Assembly (NCBI GenBank): GCA_005502805.1
Contig: SCMY01000004.1
Span: 186,001-250,000 of the forward strand
Direction: 5' to 3'
DNA: 64,000 nt
DNA from: Rhizobiales bacterium 2SD
GTDB taxonomy: Bacteria; Pseudomonadota; Alphaproteobacteria; Rhizobiales; Beijerinckiaceae
This document shows, piece by piece, positions 18,341 to 27,894 of the stretch (the first letter of the stretch is position 1; every line of letters begins with the position of its first letter). The position numbers and the translations under genes were made by a program. The notes beneath the pieces are model-generated. The model had not been told where the DNA came from. It searched no databases and saw only the letters and a program-made list of their open reading frames with translations.

Positions 18341-19546
18341 TCAGGCGGCTGCCTGAACCTTCCGGTTGGGATTTGCAGCCAGGGTTTTCGCATAGGCCGC
18401 GATAAACTGGTCGATGTCCGCCTCGCAGGTGGTCCATCCGAGCGAGGCGCGCAAGGCCCCTTCGCTCATGACAGGGTCGACGCCCATGGCTGTCAGGACG
18501 TGCGAGCGCCTGACCTTGCCGGAGGAACAGGCGGAGCCCGACGACAGGGCGACCCCGGCGAGATCGAGCATGATCAGCGCCGTCTCGGCCTTGATGCCGG
18601 GTGTCGCGAAAGCGCAGGTGTTGGGTAGGCGCGGTGCCTTGGCGCCGAAGATCGCCGTATCCGGGGCCAGGGCCACCAGCCGCGCCTCCAGCTGATCACG
18701 CAGCCCGGCCAGCCGGGTCGCCTCGGTAGCGAGCGCCTTGCCCGCTTCCTCAGCCGCGACGCCAAAGCCAACGATGCCCGGCAGGTTCTCGGTGCCGGCG
18801 CGCCAGCCGCGCTCCTGGCCGCCGCCGCGCAGGGGCTTGTCGGCGAGTTCGAGCGCCCCGGTCCGGAACACGATCGCGCCGACGCCCTTGGGCCCGCCGA
18901 TCTTGTGGGCGGACAATGTCAGAGCATCGACGCCCAAAGCGTTGATATCGATCGCGATCTTGCCGGCGGCCTGGACGGCGTCGGAATGCACGAGCGCGCC
19001 ATACTGCCTGACGATGGCGACGATCTCGGCGATCGGCTGCAGAACGCCGGTCTCGTTGTTGGCGAGATGGACGGAGACCAGCGCGCGCTCGGCCGGCTTC
19101 TCCGCGGCAAAGCGCGCAAGCCGCTCGGCGAGCCAGCCGAGATCGACGAGCCCCTCGCCATCGACAGGAATTGCCTCGGCCTGGCCCGCGGGGAAACGAT
19201 GGCCGTCGCGCACGCACGGATGCTCGCTGGCGCTGTAGAGCAGCAGCGTCACCGGCGCCCGCACACAGTCACGCGCGCCGCTGCAATCGCTGAGGCCGGG
19301 CGACAGGATCGTCGCATTGGCCTCGGTGCCGCCGCTGGTGAAGACGACATTGCTAGCCTTGGCGCCGCAGAGCGCCGCGACCTGCTCGCGCGCCTGTTCA
19401 ACGGCGCCGCGGGCCGCGCGGCCTTCATTATGGACGGAAGACGGGTTGCCCGGCATCTGCAGAGCCCGCAGCATCGCCTCCGCCACGGCCGGGCGAACCG
19501 GCGTCGTGGCGTTGTGGTCGAGATAGCTGCGGGTCGTCGCGAACAC
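18341..19546 (-). CDS. Group I (IscS/NifS-like) cysteine desulfurase, first gene of the suf operon
   Basis: 401 residues. Motifs are YLDHNATTP, TSGGTEANA, the PLP lysine in LSAHKIGGPKG and the long-loop active-site cysteine in SSGSACSSGKV, which mark IscS/NifS-type enzymes. The start is GTG, because an in-frame TAA lies only three codons upstream and no ATG precedes the conserved region. A good ribosome site is not visible. It heads the operon, and the window therefore holds two desulfurases of different groups in one operon (this one and SufS), as seen in several alphaproteobacteria. The usual iscR regulator gene is not upstream; a divergent hydrolase is. Confidence 0.92.
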   Translation of the reverse strand: MFATTRSYLDHNATTPVRPAVAEAMLRALQMPGNPSSVHNEGRAARGAVEQAREQVAALCGAKASNVVFTSGGTEANATILSPGLSDCSGARDCVRAPVTLLLYSASEHPCVRDGHRFPAGQAEAIPVDGEGLVDLGWLAERLARFAAEKPAERALVSVHLANNETGVLQPIAEIVAIVRQYGALVHSDAVQAAGKIAIDINALGVDALTLSAHKIGGPKGVGAIVFRTGALELADKPLRGGGQERGWRAGTENLPGIVGFGVAAEEAGKALATEATRLAGLRDQLEARLVALAPDTAIFGAKAPRLPNTCAFATPGIKAETALIMLDLAGVALSSGSACSSGKVRRSHVLTAMGVDPVMSEGALRASLGWTTCEADIDQFIAAYAKTLAANPNRKVQAAA

Positions 19547-19703
19547 CTGCGCTTATGCTCCGCTTTGGAGGGCTTGCCCGAAGACGCGGCACGAAATGCT
19601 TGAAATCGCACCCCTGCGCCGTGCTATAGCCGCCCGTCCGAGCCGCGATGGACCGGAACCGCAAGCGTCTCCCGCTCGCATGTTCCAGTTCTGTTCACGG
19701 CTG

Positions 19704-19718
19704 TTAGAACCATTCTAA
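19704..19718. promoter_or_regulatory. Iron control element (Irr box) candidate upstream of the suf operon
   Basis: TTAGAA, three bases, TTCTAA: a perfect hyphenated palindrome in the space between the divergent desulfurase and hydrolase genes, 158 bases before the suf start. The ICE recognised by the haem-responsive regulator Irr in Rhizobiales is of the form TTTAGAA-N3-TTCTAAA, and suf operons are known Irr targets. The outer T/A pair is absent here. A TAGAAT on the minus strand within the palindrome could serve as a -10 box, which would fit repression. Confidence 0.6.
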
Positions 19719-19838
19719 GCGCTTGATGTAGGGCGCGAGCGGCGGAGCCGTCAAGGGTGGAACGGGTACGCGGCGGCCGCATGGCCGCTTGCAGACCCGA
19801 TTCATCGACGGTTTCGCCCAGCAAGAGGCGGGATCAGA

Positions 19839-20510
19839 ATGCCTGAGGTGATTTTCAACGGACCGGCCGGCCGGATCGAGGGCCGTTACCAGCCCGCCAA
19901 GAAGCGCGGCGCGCCGCTGGCGATCATCCTGCACCCGCACCCGCAATTCGGCGGGACGATGAACAACCAGATCGTCTACAACCTGTTCTACACCTTCGTG
20001 AACCGCGGCTTCTCGGCGCTGCGCTTCAACTTCCGCGGCGTCGGCCGCAGCCAGGGCCAGTTCGATCATGGTGCTGGCGAGCTCTCGGACGCCGCCGCCG
20101 CGCTCGACTGGATGCAGGCGCTGAACCCCGAGGCGAAGAGCTGCTGGATCTCCGGCGTCTCCTTCGGCGCCTGGATCGGCATGCAGCTGCTGATGCGCCG
20201 CCCGGAGATCGAGGGCTTCCTCTCGATCGCGGCGATGGCCAACCGTTACGATTTCTCCTTCCTCGCCCCCTGCCCGTCCTCCGGCCTGTTCGTGCACGGC
20301 TCCGAGGACCGCGTCGCTCCGGTCAAGGAGGTGATGGCGGTGATCGAGAAGGTGAAGACCCAGAAGGGCATCCAGATCGAGCATGCCGTGGTCGAGGGCG
20401 CCAACCACTTCTTCGACGGCCGCGTCGACCAGCTGATGGAGCAGGTCGGCGTCTATCTCGACCGCAAGGTCGGCCCCGAGATCATCAAGAGCGAGCAGGA
20501 AAAGGCCTGA
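19839..20510 (+). CDS. Alpha/beta hydrolase (COG2945-like)
   Basis: 223 residues. Fold markers are LAIILHPHPQFGGTMNN, the LRFNFRGVGRSQG strand, the nucleophile serine in SGVSFGAWIG, the acid in HGSEDRVAP and the histidine in EGANHFFDG. Proteins of this small family are cytoplasmic hydrolases without a settled substrate. GAGG lies ten bases before the ATG. It diverges from the suf operon, sharing the intergenic region that holds the iron box. A possible plus-strand promoter (TTGAAA, 18 bases, CTATAG at 19600-19629) lies about 200 bases upstream. The gene converges with the LysR gene, ten bases apart. Confidence 0.88.
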   Translation: MPEVIFNGPAGRIEGRYQPAKKRGAPLAIILHPHPQFGGTMNNQIVYNLFYTFVNRGFSALRFNFRGVGRSQGQFDHGAGELSDAAAALDWMQALNPEAKSCWISGVSFGAWIGMQLLMRRPEIEGFLSIAAMANRYDFSFLAPCPSSGLFVHGSEDRVAPVKEVMAVIEKVKTQKGIQIEHAVVEGANHFFDGRVDQLMEQVGVYLDRKVGPEIIKSEQEKA

Positions 20511-20520
20511 GCCGTTCGTC

Positions 20521-21471
20521 TCACGATGACGGGTGGATCAGCCCCCGGCTCGAGGCCATGAAGGGCAGCGTCATCGCCGCTGCCCGCGCCTCCGCCAGTA
20601 TCCAGTCCCGGAACAGCCTGATCTTGCGCTCGCGCTGGCGTTCGGGCGGATAGACGACCCAGTAGGCCCATTGGTCGCGTATGGCGTGCTCCACTGCGAA
20701 GACGAGCCGCCCGGCCGCGATATCGTAGGCAAAGAGTTCGGGCACGGCCATCGCGACGCCGTGCCCGCGCATCGCCGCCTGGACATTCATCGCCTGCATT
20801 TCCAGTGACATCGTCCGGCCGCCCTGCCGGGGCTGATCGAGGCCGAGATCGGCGAACCAAACCTTCCAGGGCGTCTCCTCGGGGCTGAGCAATGGCGCGC
20901 GCAGCAGATCGGCGGCCTCGCGCAGTTGCAGTCGGTCGCGCAGTTCGGGAGAACAGAGCGGCGCATAGTGGCAGGCGAACAGCTTGTCTGCCGCGACCCC
21001 TGGCCAGGAACCCGGCCCATAGCGCACGGCGAGATCGACGGCCTCGGTGGCGAAGTCGACGAGATGCTGCGAAGTCCTGACGCGGACGGCGAACTGGGGG
21101 TTCTCGCTCTGGAACTGGGCCAGTCGCGGCGACAGCCAGGTGATCGCCATCGTCTGCAGCGAGGAGATCGTCAGAACCGTCTGATTGGCCTCGCAGACGT
21201 CGCGGAACACCGTCCCGATATCGGCGAGCGCCTTGCCGACCGGGCCTGCGAGGCGTTGACCGATCGGCGTCAGCACGACCTGGCGCGGTTGCCTCACGAA
21301 CAAGGCAGCCCCGACGCGATCCTCCAGCAGCCGGATCTGATAGCTCACGGCAGCCTGGGTCATGCCGAGCTCCTCGGCAGCGCGGGTGAAGTTCTGATGG
21401 CGTGCCGCAGCCTCGAAGACGCGGACCGCGGCAAGAGGCGGGAGCTTCGGAGGCGGCGGCGGCACGGGCAT
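20521..21471 (-). CDS. LysR-type transcriptional regulator, GcvA-like
   Basis: 316 residues. The N-terminal winged helix-turn-helix is clear: LPPLAAVRVFEAAARHQNFTRAAEELGMTQ in segments, then AVSYQIRLLED, VGAALFVRQPR and LTPIGQRL. The effector-binding domain follows (ISSLQTMAITWLSPRL, DLAVRYGPGSWPG). The pattern is that of the GcvA/AmpR-like subgroup. Its target is not obvious: LysR genes usually control a divergent neighbour, which here would be the small DUF1127 gene, or act elsewhere. The long 5' side before the DUF1127 gene leaves room for shared regulation. Confidence 0.9.
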   Translation of the reverse strand: MPVPPPPPKLPPLAAVRVFEAAARHQNFTRAAEELGMTQAAVSYQIRLLEDRVGAALFVRQPRQVVLTPIGQRLAGPVGKALADIGTVFRDVCEANQTVLTISSLQTMAITWLSPRLAQFQSENPQFAVRVRTSQHLVDFATEAVDLAVRYGPGSWPGVAADKLFACHYAPLCSPELRDRLQLREAADLLRAPLLSPEETPWKVWFADLGLDQPRQGGRTMSLEMQAMNVQAAMRGHGVAMAVPELFAYDIAAGRLVFAVEHAIRDQWAYWVVYPPERQRERKIRLFRDWILAEARAAAMTLPFMASSRGLIHPSS

Positions 21472-21592
21472 GAAGAAGCATAAGCCCTCTTTATGGCAGG
21501 TGACAATCTTCCGCTTTGTCGCCTTGCCTCGCCCGGCCCAGATTCACCTCACATCAGCGGGCGCGACGCCCGCCCCTTCGAGGATCGGATCC

Positions 21593-21820
21593 ATGACCTG
21601 CCTTGCGCAAACGGCGCCCCTCGCCCCACGGCGCGGCGCATCACTCCTGCACGGCCTGTGGGCGCTCTCGCGGCGCCATGGAATAGCCGTTCGCAAACGG
21701 CACCATCTAACCGCGCTGGACGAGCGCGCGCTCCGCGACCTCGGGCTCACACGCGACATCCTGGGACCGCCGCACCGCAACGACCCTGCCGGGTTATGGC
21801 TCGATCGCACTCCGGTGTGA
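21593..21820 (+). CDS. DUF1127 small protein
   Basis: 75 residues. The C-terminal half carries the DUF1127 signature: an Arg-rich helix ([29 protein letters not shown], in parts), ending DLGLTRDIL. Small DUF1127 proteins of alphaproteobacteria have been linked to RNA turnover and to phosphate or carbon responses. The start [10 protein letters not shown] was preferred to a longer frame because AGGATCGG precedes it and the upstream part overlaps the LysR promoter region. It lies between divergent lysR and tyrS. Confidence 0.75.
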   Translation: MTCLAQTAPLAPRRGASLLHGLWALSRRHGIAVRKRHHLTALDERALRDLGLTRDILGPPHRNDPAGLWLDRTPV

Positions 21821-21828
21821 GGCCAAAG

Positions 21829-21893
21829 GCGCATTCGCAGCAAAAGCGGTTTCCACTTTGGCGAAACATGCTCTAGACGACGGCGGAACGACA
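21829..21893. repeat. Probable dispersed intergenic repeat
   Basis: Contains AAAAGCGGTTTCCACTTTGG followed by CGAAACATGCTCTAGA. Elements of this wording recur between genes in Rhizobiales genomes. Only one copy is in this window, so the call rests on recognition and not on a second copy here. Confidence 0.4.
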
Positions 21894-21914
21894 AAGACCA
21901 GATTGCAAGCCGCC

Positions 21915-23165
21915 ATGACCGCCTTCAAATCCGATTTCCTGCGTGTGCTCGACGAGCGCGGCCTGATCCATCAGATCTCCAATCCGGAGGAGCTCGACAA
22001 GCTCTGCCGGCAGGGGCCGCAGACCGCCTATGTCGGCTATGACGCAACCGCGACCAGCCTGCATATCGGCAATCTGATCTCGGTCACCATGCTTTACTGG
22101 TTCCAGGAGACCGGGCATCGGCCGATCACGCTGATGGGCGGCGGCACCTCGATGGTGGGCGATCCCTCCTTCCGCGACGACCAGCGCAAGCTGCTCTCGA
22201 TCGAGGAGATCAACGCCAATATCGAGAGCATCAAGAAGGTCTATTCGCGCATCCTGCGCTATGGCGACGGCCCGACCGACGCGCTGATGGTGAACAACGC
22301 CGACTGGCTGCTCAAGCTCAACTATGTCGAGTTCCTGCGCGATGTCGGCCGGCACTTCTCGGTCAACCGCATGCTCTCCTTCGACTCGGTGAAGCTGCGG
22401 CTCGATCGCGAGCAGTCGCTCTCCTTCCTCGAATTCAACTACATGATCATGCAGGGCTACGACTTCGTCGAGCTCAGCCGCCGCTATGACTGCCGCCTGC
22501 AGATGGGCGGCTCCGACCAGTGGGGCAACATCATCAACGGTGTCGATCTCTCGCACCGCATGGAGGGCAAGCAGCTCTTCGCGCTGACGACGCCGCTGCT
22601 GACGACCGCCTCGGGCGCCAAGATGGGCAAGACCGCCAGCGGCGCCGTCTGGCTCAATGGCGACCTCTTCAGCCCCTATGAGTTCTGGCAGTATTTCCGC
22701 AACACCGAGGACGCCGATGTCGGCCGCTTCCTCAAGGTGTTCACGCGCCTGTCGCTGGCGGAAATCGCCAAGCTCGCCGCGCTCGGCGGCTCGGAGATCA
22801 ACGAGGCCAAGAAGGTGCTGGCGACCGAGGCGACGGCGCTGCTGCACGGCCGCGAGGCCGCGGAAGCCGCGGCCGAGACCGCCCGCAAGACCTTCGAGGA
22901 AGGCGGGGCCGCGCAGGACCTGCCGAGCGTCGAAGTCCCCGCAGCCGAACTGAAGGCCGGCCTCGGCGTGCTCAGTGCCTTCGTCAGCGCCGGCCTCGTG
23001 CCTTCGACCGGCGAGGCCCGCCGCCAGATCAAGGCCGGCGGCCTGCGCGTCAACGATGCCCAGGTCTCCGACGAGCGCGCGACGCTCTCGCCGGCCGACC
23101 TGGTCGACGGCGCGGTGAAGCTTTCCTTCGGCAAGAAGAAGCACGTCCTGCTGCGGCCGGTCTGA
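21915..23165 (+). CDS. tyrS: Tyrosyl-tRNA synthetase
   Basis: 416 residues, class I bacterial TyrRS. The HIGH signature is HIGN at 50-53, the KMSKS-type loop is KMGKT at 236-240, and the tyrosine pocket region includes [12 protein letters not shown] and [15 protein letters not shown]. An S4 RNA-binding domain closes the protein ([21 protein letters not shown]). The start MTAFKSDFL was chosen because the conserved family begins here; a longer frame reaches 19 codons up into repeat-like DNA. It charges tRNA-Tyr in the cytoplasm. It stands alone and converges with the C39-like gene. Confidence 0.96.
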   Translation: MTAFKSDFLRVLDERGLIHQISNPEELDKLCRQGPQTAYVGYDATATSLHIGNLISVTMLYWFQETGHRPITLMGGGTSMVGDPSFRDDQRKLLSIEEINANIESIKKVYSRILRYGDGPTDALMVNNADWLLKLNYVEFLRDVGRHFSVNRMLSFDSVKLRLDREQSLSFLEFNYMIMQGYDFVELSRRYDCRLQMGGSDQWGNIINGVDLSHRMEGKQLFALTTPLLTTASGAKMGKTASGAVWLNGDLFSPYEFWQYFRNTEDADVGRFLKVFTRLSLAEIAKLAALGGSEINEAKKVLATEATALLHGREAAEAAAETARKTFEEGGAAQDLPSVEVPAAELKAGLGVLSAFVSAGLVPSTGEARRQIKAGGLRVNDAQVSDERATLSPADLVDGAVKLSFGKKKHVLLRPV

Positions 23166-23175
23166 AGCGGCTCGA

Positions 23176-23204
23176 CGCCCGGTGGCCCAATTCGCCGCCG
23201 GGCG
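23176..23204. terminator. Hairpin between convergent genes
   Basis: CGCCCGGTGG and CCGCCGGGCG pair over ten bases with one wobble and a nine-base loop, between the stops of tyrS and the convergent C39-like gene. There is no U-run, so it may be a bidirectional or Rho-assisted end rather than a classical terminator. Confidence 0.45.
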
Positions 23205-23207
23205 CGC

Positions 23208-24104
23208 TTAGCTGAAGTGATAGCGATTGAAGCGGTCGAGCTGGCTGAAATAGACGAACTGAAGCTCGCAACTGCGGTCCATGACGCTGAAGATCCCGCT
23301 GTCGTCATGCCCCGTCAGCACGACCCAATGGTTGATCGTGCCTTCGTTGCTGACATGGGCCACGACGCCGAGGCCCGATCTCAGCCAGCCCGAGACCTCG
23401 GCGAAGCTGGTCGCGCTCCCCTTGTATTGGCTCCAGAGCCAGACTCGCTTGCCGAAACCGCCGGTCAGATAGCCGAAATCAAGATCAGATCGCCCCTTGC
23501 TGCGGTTGGCGTAACCCTGCGAGCCATATGACATCCACGCTTCCAGCGTCGCGGGCGTCACGATCGCGGGGTCGAGCGCGTAACTCGGATTCTTGCTCGC
23601 CAGCACCGATTTCACCGTGGCGAGATGCGGCTCCTGGAAACGGATGTTCTTGGCGGCGATCATGGTGGCGCAAGCCGTCAGGGCGCAGCCCTTGCCCCAG
23701 ATGATGTCCTTGCTGTCGTTGAGCGCCTGCTCCTTCCAACGCTTGTCGCCCTGCGAGTATTGGGCACTGGGAGGAACCTGGAAGCGGATCGTGACATTGG
23801 CCGTCTCGGGATAGGCGGCGCCCTTCTCCGGCTCGACGATCCGGCCCGCCCGCACATTCAGCAACCTGAGCGTCCGCGGTCGCTCGATGCCAGGGCTGAC
23901 GATCCCATCGCCTCCGCCCACGCGATTGACGCGCTGGAACGTCTGAATCGCGGCTTTGAAGTTCGTCCTGTCCGCATTGGGCGTACCGCCCGCCCACTCC
24001 TCGACTTCGCGCAGCAAGGTGATGATCTTGCCGACGTCGTCATCCTTGTTGGGCGATGTCCCGGCCCCCACGGCGAACCGGATGCTCAGCGGCGGTCCAG
24101 GCAC
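23208..24104 (-). CDS. C39-like papain-fold peptidase with N-terminal peptidoglycan-binding-like region
   Basis: 298 residues. The C-terminal half (about 105-298) looks like Peptidase_C39_2: VPPSAQYSQGDKRWKEQAL, a cysteine in WGKGCALTACATMIAA, a histidine in TINHWVVLTGHDD and an Asp in FSVMDRS. The N-terminal part (DDDVGKIITLLREVEEW, FKAAIQTFQRVNRVGG) resembles short peptidoglycan-binding repeats. There is no signal peptide. The start is GTG with GAGAGG five bases upstream. A cytoplasmic cell-wall-directed peptidase without signal could be a secreted effector, but no immunity gene is next to it, so that is only a possibility. It lies 97 bases downstream of the AsmA-like gene. Confidence 0.7.
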   Translation of the reverse strand: MPGPPLSIRFAVGAGTSPNKDDDVGKIITLLREVEEWAGGTPNADRTNFKAAIQTFQRVNRVGGGDGIVSPGIERPRTLRLLNVRAGRIVEPEKGAAYPETANVTIRFQVPPSAQYSQGDKRWKEQALNDSKDIIWGKGCALTACATMIAAKNIRFQEPHLATVKSVLASKNPSYALDPAIVTPATLEAWMSYGSQGYANRSKGRSDLDFGYLTGGFGKRVWLWSQYKGSATSFAEVSGWLRSGLGVVAHVSNEGTINHWVVLTGHDDSGIFSVMDRSCELQFVYFSQLDRFNRYHFS

Positions 24105-24179
24105 GGCAACCTCTCCGTTTCAGGAAGGCGGTCGCAAAAATCTAACCGGACATTCCCTTAGGTCAAGTTGCTCGTCGCC

Positions 24180-24197
24180 GCCCGGCTGCAGCCGGGC
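24180..24197. repeat. Perfect 18-base palindrome
   Basis: GCCCGGCTGCAGCCGGGC, four bases downstream of the AsmA-like stop on its own strand. It could form a stem that marks the mRNA 3' end, but no U-run follows. Confidence 0.5.
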
Positions 24198-24201
24198 TCC
24201 C

Positions 24202-27200
24202 TCAGCGTTCCGCCGTGCCGGGAGCCGGCACCGCAGCTCCGGGCCGCACCTGCTCCAGCGGGCCGCCACCGAGCGGATCGACGAAGCGACGCAGGATGCC
24301 GGGCGCAATCGCCGAGAGCGGATTGACCGTCATGGTCGGCTGGCTCGCCGAGCCCGAAACACGGAAATTCACCGCGAACAAACCGCCATATTGCCCGCCG
24401 CCGAGGATCATGCCGACCACCGGCACCTGGGCGAAGGCATTGTTGAAGGCATAGCCCGGTACGAAAGTGCCGCCGATGTCGACGCGGTCGCGGCCGTAGT
24501 CGACATTGCCCTGGATGGTGAAGCCGACCTGCTGGCCCCAGAGCACCGCGTCGCGGACATCGATACGGCTGGCGCTGCGCACGAACTCGGCGCGCAGCTT
24601 GGTGAAGGCGACGTCGCTCGCATCGATGCGCGGAGCCGGCGCGCCGGTGCTGTCCTGCGCGCCTGGCCCCTGTGAGCCTGGCGGGCCGACGACACGGCGC
24701 AGGGCCGGCTCGTCCCGGACGGTGAAGTTGCGCATGAGCAGTTCGCCCGGCTGGCGCCCCTCGCCTGCGCCGAGTTGCAGCACGAGGTCACCGCCATAGG
24801 CACGGCGGTAGAGGTCGAGGAAGCGCAGCGTCGCGCCGCCATTCTCCGACTGCACGACGATCGGTGCCGTACCGTCCCCCTGCTTGACCTGCTTGATCGA
24901 CAGGTCCGCCCGCCCGATCCGCCCTTGATAGGCAATCGAACGGACGGCGCCGTTCCGCCGTGAGAGCTTGAGCTGCGAATTGCCGAGCGCCTCGCTGTTG
25001 AAGCCGGTGAGGATCGGCACATCGAGCTCGATATCGAAATCCGGCCCCGATGCGGCGTTCTGGCTACCGCGCGTACTGGCCCGGGCTGGGGGGGCCGGCG
25101 TGTCGAACAGGTCGCGAATAAAGGGCCGCGCATCGAGCACAGCTCCTCGAACCGAGAGCTTGGTCAGGTTTCCGTCGCGGCTGATCTCGACCTTGGTCAA
25201 GTTGTCGCCGGGCGACAGGCGCAGCTGCGAGAAGCTGGCGCTCTCGAAGGTGTTCTGCCTGGTCAGCGAGATCCGTCCCTTGGCCAGCAGCGGCGCGGCC
25301 TCGATCGTCAGGTCCTCCAGGTCCGGGCCGTCAGCGTCGCTGACATAGGTGAAGGCCGCCTTGCCGGCCCGGCCGGCGGGTTTGCTTACGCCCGGTACGC
25401 CCGTATCGATCGCGGCCTTGGTCAGGTCGACCTCGACCCGCGGAAGAGCCTCCGGAGTCTTGCCGAGCGCCTTGGCGACCTTGACCTGCACGGGCCCGCT
25501 TAGGCCGCTGTCGGGACCAAAGCCGCGCCGCTTCAGCGCGGCATTGTCGAGGTTCAGCGAGACGGTGGCCTCGCCCTGGCCCTTGGCGTTCTGCTTGAGC
25601 TCGATCGGCGCCTTGTCGCCGCCGACCCTGCCCTCACCCTTGATCGAAAGCTGGCCGCGATCGTAATTCAACGCCAGATTGGCGCCCTCCAGCTTCTCCC
25701 CGCCGAGCAGGTTGTCGGAGGCGATGTTCGACAGGGCGCCGGTGCTGCGGATCAGGACGTCGTTGAAGGTCAGATCGTTGATCAGCGGCAGGGAAAGCTG
25801 GTTGCTCAGGTCGATCGTGCCACGCAGCGCGCCGGGTTCGATCTTGAGCGGCGAGAACTCGCGCAGGGACGGGAAATTGAGGAGCGCCACCAGTGCGTCG
25901 GCCGAGCCCGTCGACTTGAAGCCGATCTGCGCCTGCGGTCGATCCGCCCAGGTATCGGACATGGCGAAGGTGCCCTCGCCTAATTGAAGCTTGCGGCCTT
26001 CGCCGAGCTCGGCCGCAGCCTGAGCAATCGTGAGGTCGACAGTGCGGCCGGTCGTCGAGCCCACGACGCGCGCATCGGTCAACAGCGGCAGCCCCGGATT
26101 GGGCAGGAAGCTGACCTGCGAGGCCTTCAGCCTCACGGCGACGGCATCATCGTCCATGCCCTTGCCGCTCGCCAGCCGGGCATTGGCCTCCGGAGACATC
26201 GTCACCTTGACGTCGATCTCCTCGACCCGGCCGCCCTTCACCATCTCCACCAGGGCCGCATGCAGGCCGGGCGACGTCACCGCCGGCCAGACCGCGAGCG
26301 CCGCCCGCATATCGGTATCGACCGCCCTGATCTGGAACTGGTGCGAGTTCTGGTCGTCACGCCGACGCGCCATGCCGGATCCCTCGGCATTGATCAGCGG
26401 TCCTTTGAACGAGAGCTGGCCCATTCTGACCTCGCCGGCGCCGGGATCGACCTCGATCTGGGTGCGCAAGGCCGAGAGCACGACCGCTGCATCCTTGCCG
26501 ATGCCGGCAACCTGCCCGGAGCCATCGAGCACCAGCCGCCAGAGTCCGTTCTCGTTACGCGCTTCGCCGCTGCCCGCCAGCTTCGTCTCGCCGGCCTGGA
26601 GCTGAGCGGTCGCGACCTTGATCGTCTTGAGGCCGTCATCGCTGGTGAAGTCGAGCTTCGCCCCCTGAACCTCGATCGGGTCGAGACCGGCATTGTGGAC
26701 CCGAACCACGCCCGGGGCGACGGAGAGCCCCGCCGCGATCTTGCGCTCGCCGCCACCCGTCTGGGTCAACGAGATCTTTCCGCTGAGCGCCAGGCCGTCG
26801 AGAGCGACCATCGCATTGCCGAAGGCGAGCGCCACCGCCTCGGCCGGCTCGAAGCGCTGGATATCGACGGTGGCGCTGCGCGTTCCGTCCGGCGCGCTTG
26901 CCAGGTCGATCGCCAGTTCCTTCCAGCGCGGGCCGATGCGCCCCTTCATCGACAATCGCGCCTGGCCGCCACCGAAGCGCTCCAGCCTGATATCGACGTC
27001 ATCAAGGCCGGACCGCTGCCGCCCGGCTGGGTCGATCAGCGTGACACGCGCGCCGCCAATGCCGGCGACCTCGAGCGAGCCGAGCAGACCATCATTCGAG
27101 ACCAGAGCGCCGATCGCATTCATAGCCCCGGCGAAAGCGTCCCAATCGACGGGATCGCCGGCCACGGGTGTCTTCGAGGCCTGCTCAGGCTGGGCATCCT

Positions 27201-27681
27201 GCTCCAGCAGCAGCGATCCGTCCTGCCTGACGCCGAGGCGGATGTTGACGCCGCGCAGGTCGAGCGAGACGAGGCGGATGTCGCCGCGCAGCAGCGCCAT
27301 CGGCTCATAGCCCAGCACCGCCTCCGGCGCCCGGAAAGACGCCCCGCCGGCATGACGGAACGACACTTCCCGAACCCGCAGCCGCGAGCGGCCGTCGACC
27401 CGGTCGAGTTCGGCGTGTTCCGCCGTGACCTTCCAGTTCGGACCAAGCCGCTCCTCGATGGCGGTCGAGATGCGCCCCTCCAGCCCGGCGAGCGGAATGA
27501 AACCGCTGACCAGCAACGCGGCCGCGACGAAACCGAGCGTGACGACGGCGACGCAGACGGCCACCGTGATGGCGACGATACCCCGCCAGGCACGCTTCGC
27601 GACAGCTGCCACCTCCTGGCAATCCGCTGCGGGCGCCGCGCCGGGGACAGGGGCCGGGTCGATCTTGCTGTTGTCGGTCAA
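24202..27681 (-). CDS. AsmA/YhdP-like protein (DUF3971 and AsmA C-terminal domains)
   Basis: 1159 residues. A cytoplasmic tail of about 35 residues, a membrane segment at about 33-58, then a very long beta-rich periplasmic part. The DUF3971-like region lies in the first half and an AsmA_2-like C-terminus (RAYGGDLVLQLGAGEG, GNVDYGRDRVDIGGTFVPGY in parts, GGLFAVNFRVSGSAS) in the last 250 residues. Such proteins are thought to bridge inner and outer membrane and move lipids. The start is TTG with GAAG eight bases upstream; no ATG precedes the membrane segment. It diverges from the peroxiredoxin gene across about 210 bases. Confidence 0.88.
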   Translation of the reverse strand: MTDNSKIDPAPVPGAAPAADCQEVAAVAKRAWRGIVAITVAVCVAVVTLGFVAAALLVSGFIPLAGLEGRISTAIEERLGPNWKVTAEHAELDRVDGRSRLRVREVSFRHAGGASFRAPEAVLGYEPMALLRGDIRLVSLDLRGVNIRLGVRQDGSLLLEQDAQPEQASKTPVAGDPVDWDAFAGAMNAIGALVSNDGLLGSLEVAGIGGARVTLIDPAGRQRSGLDDVDIRLERFGGGQARLSMKGRIGPRWKELAIDLASAPDGTRSATVDIQRFEPAEAVALAFGNAMVALDGLALSGKISLTQTGGGERKIAAGLSVAPGVVRVHNAGLDPIEVQGAKLDFTSDDGLKTIKVATAQLQAGETKLAGSGEARNENGLWRLVLDGSGQVAGIGKDAAVVLSALRTQIEVDPGAGEVRMGQLSFKGPLINAEGSGMARRRDDQNSHQFQIRAVDTDMRAALAVWPAVTSPGLHAALVEMVKGGRVEEIDVKVTMSPEANARLASGKGMDDDAVAVRLKASQVSFLPNPGLPLLTDARVVGSTTGRTVDLTIAQAAAELGEGRKLQLGEGTFAMSDTWADRPQAQIGFKSTGSADALVALLNFPSLREFSPLKIEPGALRGTIDLSNQLSLPLINDLTFNDVLIRSTGALSNIASDNLLGGEKLEGANLALNYDRGQLSIKGEGRVGGDKAPIELKQNAKGQGEATVSLNLDNAALKRRGFGPDSGLSGPVQVKVAKALGKTPEALPRVEVDLTKAAIDTGVPGVSKPAGRAGKAAFTYVSDADGPDLEDLTIEAAPLLAKGRISLTRQNTFESASFSQLRLSPGDNLTKVEISRDGNLTKLSVRGAVLDARPFIRDLFDTPAPPARASTRGSQNAASGPDFDIELDVPILTGFNSEALGNSQLKLSRRNGAVRSIAYQGRIGRADLSIKQVKQGDGTAPIVVQSENGGATLRFLDLYRRAYGGDLVLQLGAGEGRQPGELLMRNFTVRDEPALRRVVGPPGSQGPGAQDSTGAPAPRIDASDVAFTKLRAEFVRSASRIDVRDAVLWGQQVGFTIQGNVDYGRDRVDIGGTFVPGYAFNNAFAQVPVVGMILGGGQYGGLFAVNFRVSGSASQPTMTVNPLSAIAPGILRRFVDPLGGGPLEQVRPGAAVPAPGTAER

Positions 27682-27894
27682 ACGAATCGCTTCTTGTGTT
27701 GCTGCTCGAATCGTGCGGATCGATGCGGCGGCTCCGGCAGCCGGGCCGCCTCGCCGTCAGCATGATGCGCCCGATCCTGGAAACGGTACAGCAGCGGCAA
27801 GCTAGCTGATTCGTTCTGGTCCGTGGTCCGAGCCGGCTTGTTGCTCGCGGCTTGCCCGGCCCTTGCATGCGATCGAGACCAAAGGAAGGCGAAG

